Positions 61,662 to 64,000 of a stretch of DNA of 64,000 nucleotides are shown here, in pieces. Numbering within the stretch: position 1 is the first letter of the stretch; the number at the start of each line of letters is the position of its first letter. Made by a program: the position numbers and the translations under genes. This stretch comes from Psychroserpens sp. SPM9 (GTDB lineage Bacteria; Bacteroidota; Bacteroidia; Flavobacteriales; Flavobacteriaceae), in assembly GCF_025153525.1 (NCBI RefSeq), contig NZ_JANZNR010000007.1, positions 1 through 64,000 of the forward strand. Direction: 5' to 3'. Under the pieces are notes generated by a model. It did no database searches. It was not told the DNA's origin and saw nothing but the letters and a program-made list of their open reading frames with translations.

Positions 61662-62867
61662 CTACTCACCATCGACATAGTCTTGAAGGTATTTAAAACG
61701 TGCTGTTAATTGACCATCAGCCGTTGTGATTTTAGCACGTTTTAAGATGCCGCGTTCGTCACCATTAAAAAATGCTGGAATGACATGTTCTAAAAACATA
61801 TCGCCAAAACCTTCACTGGCATCTTTTGGTAATTCGCAAGGCAAATTATCGACAGCCATAACAGTTATTGCATCTTTGGCATCAAAAGCGACTTCGCTTT
61901 CGGTTTGCGGATCGTAGCCATAAAACGGATCTGCAATTGTAGATGGCTTTATCGTACTAGCCACAGGACCATCAATATCACAGGAAACATCTGCCACCAA
62001 ATTGATTCTAAAATCTGACTGTTTGGCATCGTTTCTTGTAAACAAATAAGGAGCATTATTGCCATAGAAATGGCCTGCTATAAAATAATCGGTTTCTTTG
62101 GCATAAGGCATAAAATTGCTCTCATAACCTGAAGGGTCTTTGTAAAACTCCCACTTATCACCTACTTTACCATCTTTACGTTTGGCGTATTCCATGACAT
62201 CTGCCATGACATAAACAGGCTCGGTAAATTGCGATGTGAGATACAAGGCATCACTAACTTCTTTAATCTTTAAATGGTCTAAAATTTCTTTAGCACCATA
62301 GGCCACTTTTCCTGTTCCGGTGAGAAGTATTTTGATATTTGGTAATTTGATTTTATCTAATTCGGCCTTAACAGCGTCTAAATCGGCGAGCGTTTCTACC
62401 TTAGGCAATTCAAACAATTGGTCTCTTAAACCCAAAGCTCTAAATCCGTTATAAGCACCAACCAAACCAGCGTAGCGTCCAAAACCTATCAATCTTGCTC
62501 CGCTTTGCTTAACTATGGTTTCGTGATCGTACATTTCGATATGCTTATCAAGCATGTCTAGTAACAACTTCCGGTTATAAGGTTGTTTTTTTATGGTATG
62601 TGAAAAGAAAAAATATTTTTTATTCGGAATTAAATGGTCCAAAGGCACTTCTTTTACACCAATCATCACCTCGCAATCTGACACATCGTTAGTTACTGTA
62701 AAGCCTTGTGCTCTATAGGCATCGTCTGAAAACACGCGAATATCTGAAGACTCCACAACAAACTCGGCTTGTGGAAACAGAGCTCTTGCTTCGGCTAATT
62801 TTTCGGGAGAAAAAACCACACGTCGATCTGGCGGATTTTTACGTTCTTTTATGATGGCGAATTTCAT
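61662..62867 (-). CDS. Saccharopine-dehydrogenase / alanine-dehydrogenase-like NAD(P) oxidoreductase
   Basis: 401 aa. N-terminal AlaDh/PNT region (FAIIKERKNPPDRRVVFSPEKLAEARALFPQAEFVVESSDIRVF, then VMIGVKEVPLDHLIPNKKYFFFSHTIKKQ), and the NAD-binding strand IKILLTGTGKVAYGAKEILDHLKIKEV near 180. FRINLVADVSCDIDGPVASTIKPSTI and DNLPCELPKDAS are family marks of the lysine/saccharopine dehydrogenase group. The NAD loop GxGxxxxG is present as GTGKVAYG. It may act in lysine or alanine-type amino acid turnover; the substrate is not defined by the sequence. Confidence 0.82.
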   Translation of the reverse strand: MKFAIIKERKNPPDRRVVFSPEKLAEARALFPQAEFVVESSDIRVFSDDAYRAQGFTVTNDVSDCEVMIGVKEVPLDHLIPNKKYFFFSHTIKKQPYNRKLLLDMLDKHIEMYDHETIVKQSGARLIGFGRYAGLVGAYNGFRALGLRDQLFELPKVETLADLDAVKAELDKIKLPNIKILLTGTGKVAYGAKEILDHLKIKEVSDALYLTSQFTEPVYVMADVMEYAKRKDGKVGDKWEFYKDPSGYESNFMPYAKETDYFIAGHFYGNNAPYLFTRNDAKQSDFRINLVADVSCDIDGPVASTIKPSTIADPFYGYDPQTESEVAFDAKDAITVMAVDNLPCELPKDASEGFGDMFLEHVIPAFFNGDERGILKRAKITTADGQLTARFKYLQDYVDGE

Positions 62868-62893
62868 ATATTTATAATCATCTATTATTAAAA

Positions 62894-63091
62894 ATGAAAA
62901 AAGGTATTATACTTCTAATTTACGGAACAATTGCTTGTGTTTCGTCAATTTTATTTTTCGCTTTTTTATTTGAATTAATACTATCAGACGGTTACATCTC
63001 AAACGAAAATTGGATTAAAGTATTTATAATACTGGCTATTTCGGTTTGGTATATAAGCGCAACTATTCGAATAATAAACAAAATGAATTGA
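62894..63091 (+). CDS. Small two-helix membrane protein
   Basis: 65 aa with two membrane helices (~5-29 and 42-58) and a charged loop (LSDGYISNENWIK). No recognised family. ATG at 62894 is preceded by an AT-rich leader. It lies between the saccharopine-like dehydrogenase gene (divergent, 26 bases away) and the ssrA region. Short membrane proteins are hard to confirm without homologues. Confidence 0.45.
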   Translation: MKKGIILLIYGTIACVSSILFFAFLFELILSDGYISNENWIKVFIILAISVWYISATIRIINKMN

Positions 63092-63167
63092 AACTACTGT
63101 CAATTCAAGTATGGAATACTTTTTGCACGAAAATACTATGAAATGTAGGGTTATACAAACTTTTTGA

Positions 63168-63175
63168 TAACTTTG
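63168..63175 (+). promoter_or_regulatory. Predicted -7 box driving the structured RNA and possibly ssrA
   Basis: TAACTTTG, extended by CACTC, matches the extended -7 box. Transcription would begin near 63180. No good -7 box was found in the ~60 bases before the mature tmRNA, so this promoter may make a precursor that includes the RNA element and the tmRNA. Confidence 0.5.
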
Positions 63176-63226
63176 CACTCCTTCATTAAAGCTACGAAGC
63201 ATATAAGCTTTAAGCGTTGGTGAAGT

Positions 63227-63301
63227 GCGTTAAGGATGGAACGGTTTGTTTGAGCTCCTCGTAGAGAGCGAGTAGTGAGAGCCTGACCTGAAAGGGAACG
63301 C
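63227..63301 (+). ncRNA. Structured flavobacterial small RNA element, copy 2
   Basis: Repeats the conserved parts of copy 1 at 17.2 kb: GCGTTAAGGATGGAA at the start, GCCTGACC further on, and a closing AACGC (63297-63301) that pairs with GCGTT (63227-63231). Here the AGGAT hairpin lacks its ATCCT partner, and the third hairpin is short (CCT-GAA-AGG). Just upstream, TTAAAGCT (63186-63193) pairs with AGCTTTAA (63206-63213). It lies about 95 bases before ssrA. The 305-bp gap 63092-63396 also holds the promoter and a palindromic repeat. Confidence 0.55.
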
Positions 63302-63333
63302 TATAATAAATTACTAACAGAGATACAGATGAC

Positions 63334-63356
63334 ATCCTGAAATGTGTTTGGGATGA
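63334..63356 (+). repeat. Degenerate dispersed palindromic element
   Basis: CATCC (63333-63337) pairs with GGATG (63351-63355). Along 23 bases it matches the perfect palindrome in the NamZ-like gene (18632-18654) at 18 positions with no gaps. It lies between the RNA element and ssrA. Confidence 0.5.
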
Positions 63357-63396
63357 AATCGAGGACGTAAATTAAAATTTACTATCTCATTAGAAT

Positions 63397-63789
63397 GGGG
63401 TCGACTGGTTTTGACAGCGAGACTCATTAAACGGTAAGCACGTCGTGTAATGACTTTGAAACACGTAAAAGGCTAGGTCAACTTTTTAAACGGCGAGAAT
63501 AACTACGCTTTAGCTGCCTAATCTGAATTACAGTAAGATTAAGCCACGTCCTACTAGGTAGGAAAGCTAAATGTCTCCAGAAAGCCTTGGTTAATGGCGT
63601 TCTTAATAGAGGCATCGTAAATATTAACTTAGATGGTGTAGCGCTTTGATGCACTTTCGAGATTAAAAAGCTAAGTGTTGAGTAGGTTGTCTTTTGCCAG
63701 CTTAACATCGAAAACCTAATAATAGAATAAACGTGTAGAAAGCTCTTTAATAGCTTGTTTGGACGAGAGTTCGATTCTCTCCGACTCCA
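63397..63789 (+). ncRNA. ssrA: Transfer-messenger RNA (tmRNA)
   Basis: Mature length about 393 bases. The 5' end GGGGTCGACTGGTTTTGACAGC is classic tmRNA, and GGGGTCG pairs with CGACTCC at the 3' end (seven pairs, one G-U). The T-arm has GAGAGTTCGATTCTCTC. The tag frame, 63492-63521, reads GENNYALAA then TAA, with the ALAA degradation end. CCA is not encoded; only the discriminator A follows. It rescues stalled ribosomes and marks the unfinished protein for degradation. A strong terminator follows. Some short open frames on the other strand here are shadows. Confidence 0.97.
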
Positions 63790-63796
63790 CAATTAA

Positions 63797-63833
63797 CCCT
63801 GTAAATTGATTATTTACAGGGTTTTATGTTTTT
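63797..63833 (+). terminator. Terminator of ssrA
   Basis: CCCTGTAAAT (63797-63806) pairs with ATTTACAGGG (63812-63821), 10 perfect pairs, then TTTTATGTTTTT. It starts eight bases past the tmRNA 3' end. Confidence 0.92.
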
Positions 63834-63898
63834 AGGTGACAACTTTTAGTCTAGACTATTAAAAAAAGCGTCAATTTTAATAAAATAACGAAACACAA

Positions 63899-64000
63899 TC
63901 ACCGCTTAACCATGAAGTTTAATAGGAGTCCGATGAGAATTAATAAAATCCCGATTAAGCTAATCATTGAATAAATTTCATCCAACCAGATGACGCCAAT
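63899..64000 (-). CDS. C-terminal end of an EamA/DMT-family transporter (partial)
   Basis: Reading the minus strand from the right edge gives 33 residues then TGA: GVIWLDEIYSMISLIGILLI and GLLLNFMVKR. This is the last membrane helix and basic tail of EamA-type drug/metabolite transporters (the usual pattern is WLGE...LIG..LIL.G). The rest lies outside the window. The stop codon is at 63899-63901, 66 bases from the ssrA terminator, which faces it. Confidence 0.75.
   Translation of the reverse strand: MGVIWLDEIYSMISLIGILLILIGLLLNFMVKR

Noticed and set aside
63478-63792. 104-aa open frame on the minus strand
   Set aside because: It runs antisense across the tmRNA gene, whose ends, tag and T-arm are clear; no independent coding signal.
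1-64000. CRISPR arrays, insertion sequences, prophage or integrase genes, tRNA and rRNA
   Set aside because: No regularly spaced repeats, transposase or integrase motifs, tRNA cloverleaf or rRNA sequence were seen when reading the window.

Overview
The window looks like chromosomal DNA of a marine-type flavobacterium (Bacteroidota, Flavobacteriaceae). The sequence is AT-rich. It carries a SusC/SusD pair, type 9 secretion (T9SS) sorting domains of both type A and type B, many Bacteroidota-style lipoproteins (cysteine followed by acidic or polar residues), and a tmRNA with the tag GENNYALAA. Promoters follow the Bacteroidota -7 pattern TAnnTTTG, often extended to TTTGCA. No rRNA, tRNA, CRISPR array, prophage, integrase or transposase was seen.

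Layout. 0.2-7.6 kb: a putative porin, then an orphan SusC/SusD/lipoprotein operon that ends in a strong terminator. 7.8-15.1 kb: rnhB, a large lipoprotein, an OmpA-family protein, a nucleoid-associated protein and a T9SS type A protein. 15.1-21 kb: an AraC regulator, a cysteine synthase, a small structured RNA, a LolC/FtsX permease, NamZ (DUF1343) and two paralogous secreted proteins. 21.3-25.6 kb: a four-gene operon (YkgJ protein, thioredoxin-like protein, sterol desaturase, glycerophosphodiesterase), then a methyltransferase and a small lipoprotein. 25.6-33.1 kb: an amidohydrolase, an outer-membrane barrel with a 1007-aa TPR protein, and ftsE.

33.1-48.0 kb is a surface-polysaccharide locus. 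It has a beta-helix protein, about six glycosyltransferases, an FdtA-like ketoisomerase with a DegT aminotransferase and a FemAB/GNAT transferase (a 3-amino-3,6-dideoxyhexose route), a sulfotransferase and two flippases. A plus-strand block (glycosyltransferase, sulfotransferase, flippase) lies inside what is otherwise a minus-strand set of sugar-synthesis genes. One glycosyltransferase has a complete N-terminus but no ATG, GTG or TTG start.

48.2-52.3 kb: typA, a small membrane protein, kdsA (Kdo for LPS) and two small accessory genes. 52.4-59.2 kb: two adjacent transcription units of mostly membrane proteins around a small winged-helix regulator. Both units are preceded by nearly the same inverted repeat (ACTTTG-N5-CAAAGT). 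This is the best candidate here for an undescribed regulated system; it includes an MpaB-type oxygenase, a DUF4173 protein, a Coq4-like protein, SanA, DUF2809 and DUF1361. 59.3-63.1 kb: a T9SS type B PKD protein, a saccharopine-dehydrogenase-like protein and a small membrane protein. 63.1-63.8 kb: a second copy of the structured RNA element immediately upstream of ssrA (tmRNA). The right edge holds the C-terminal end of an EamA transporter.

All calls come from reading the sequence and recalling family features. No database search or folding program was run.
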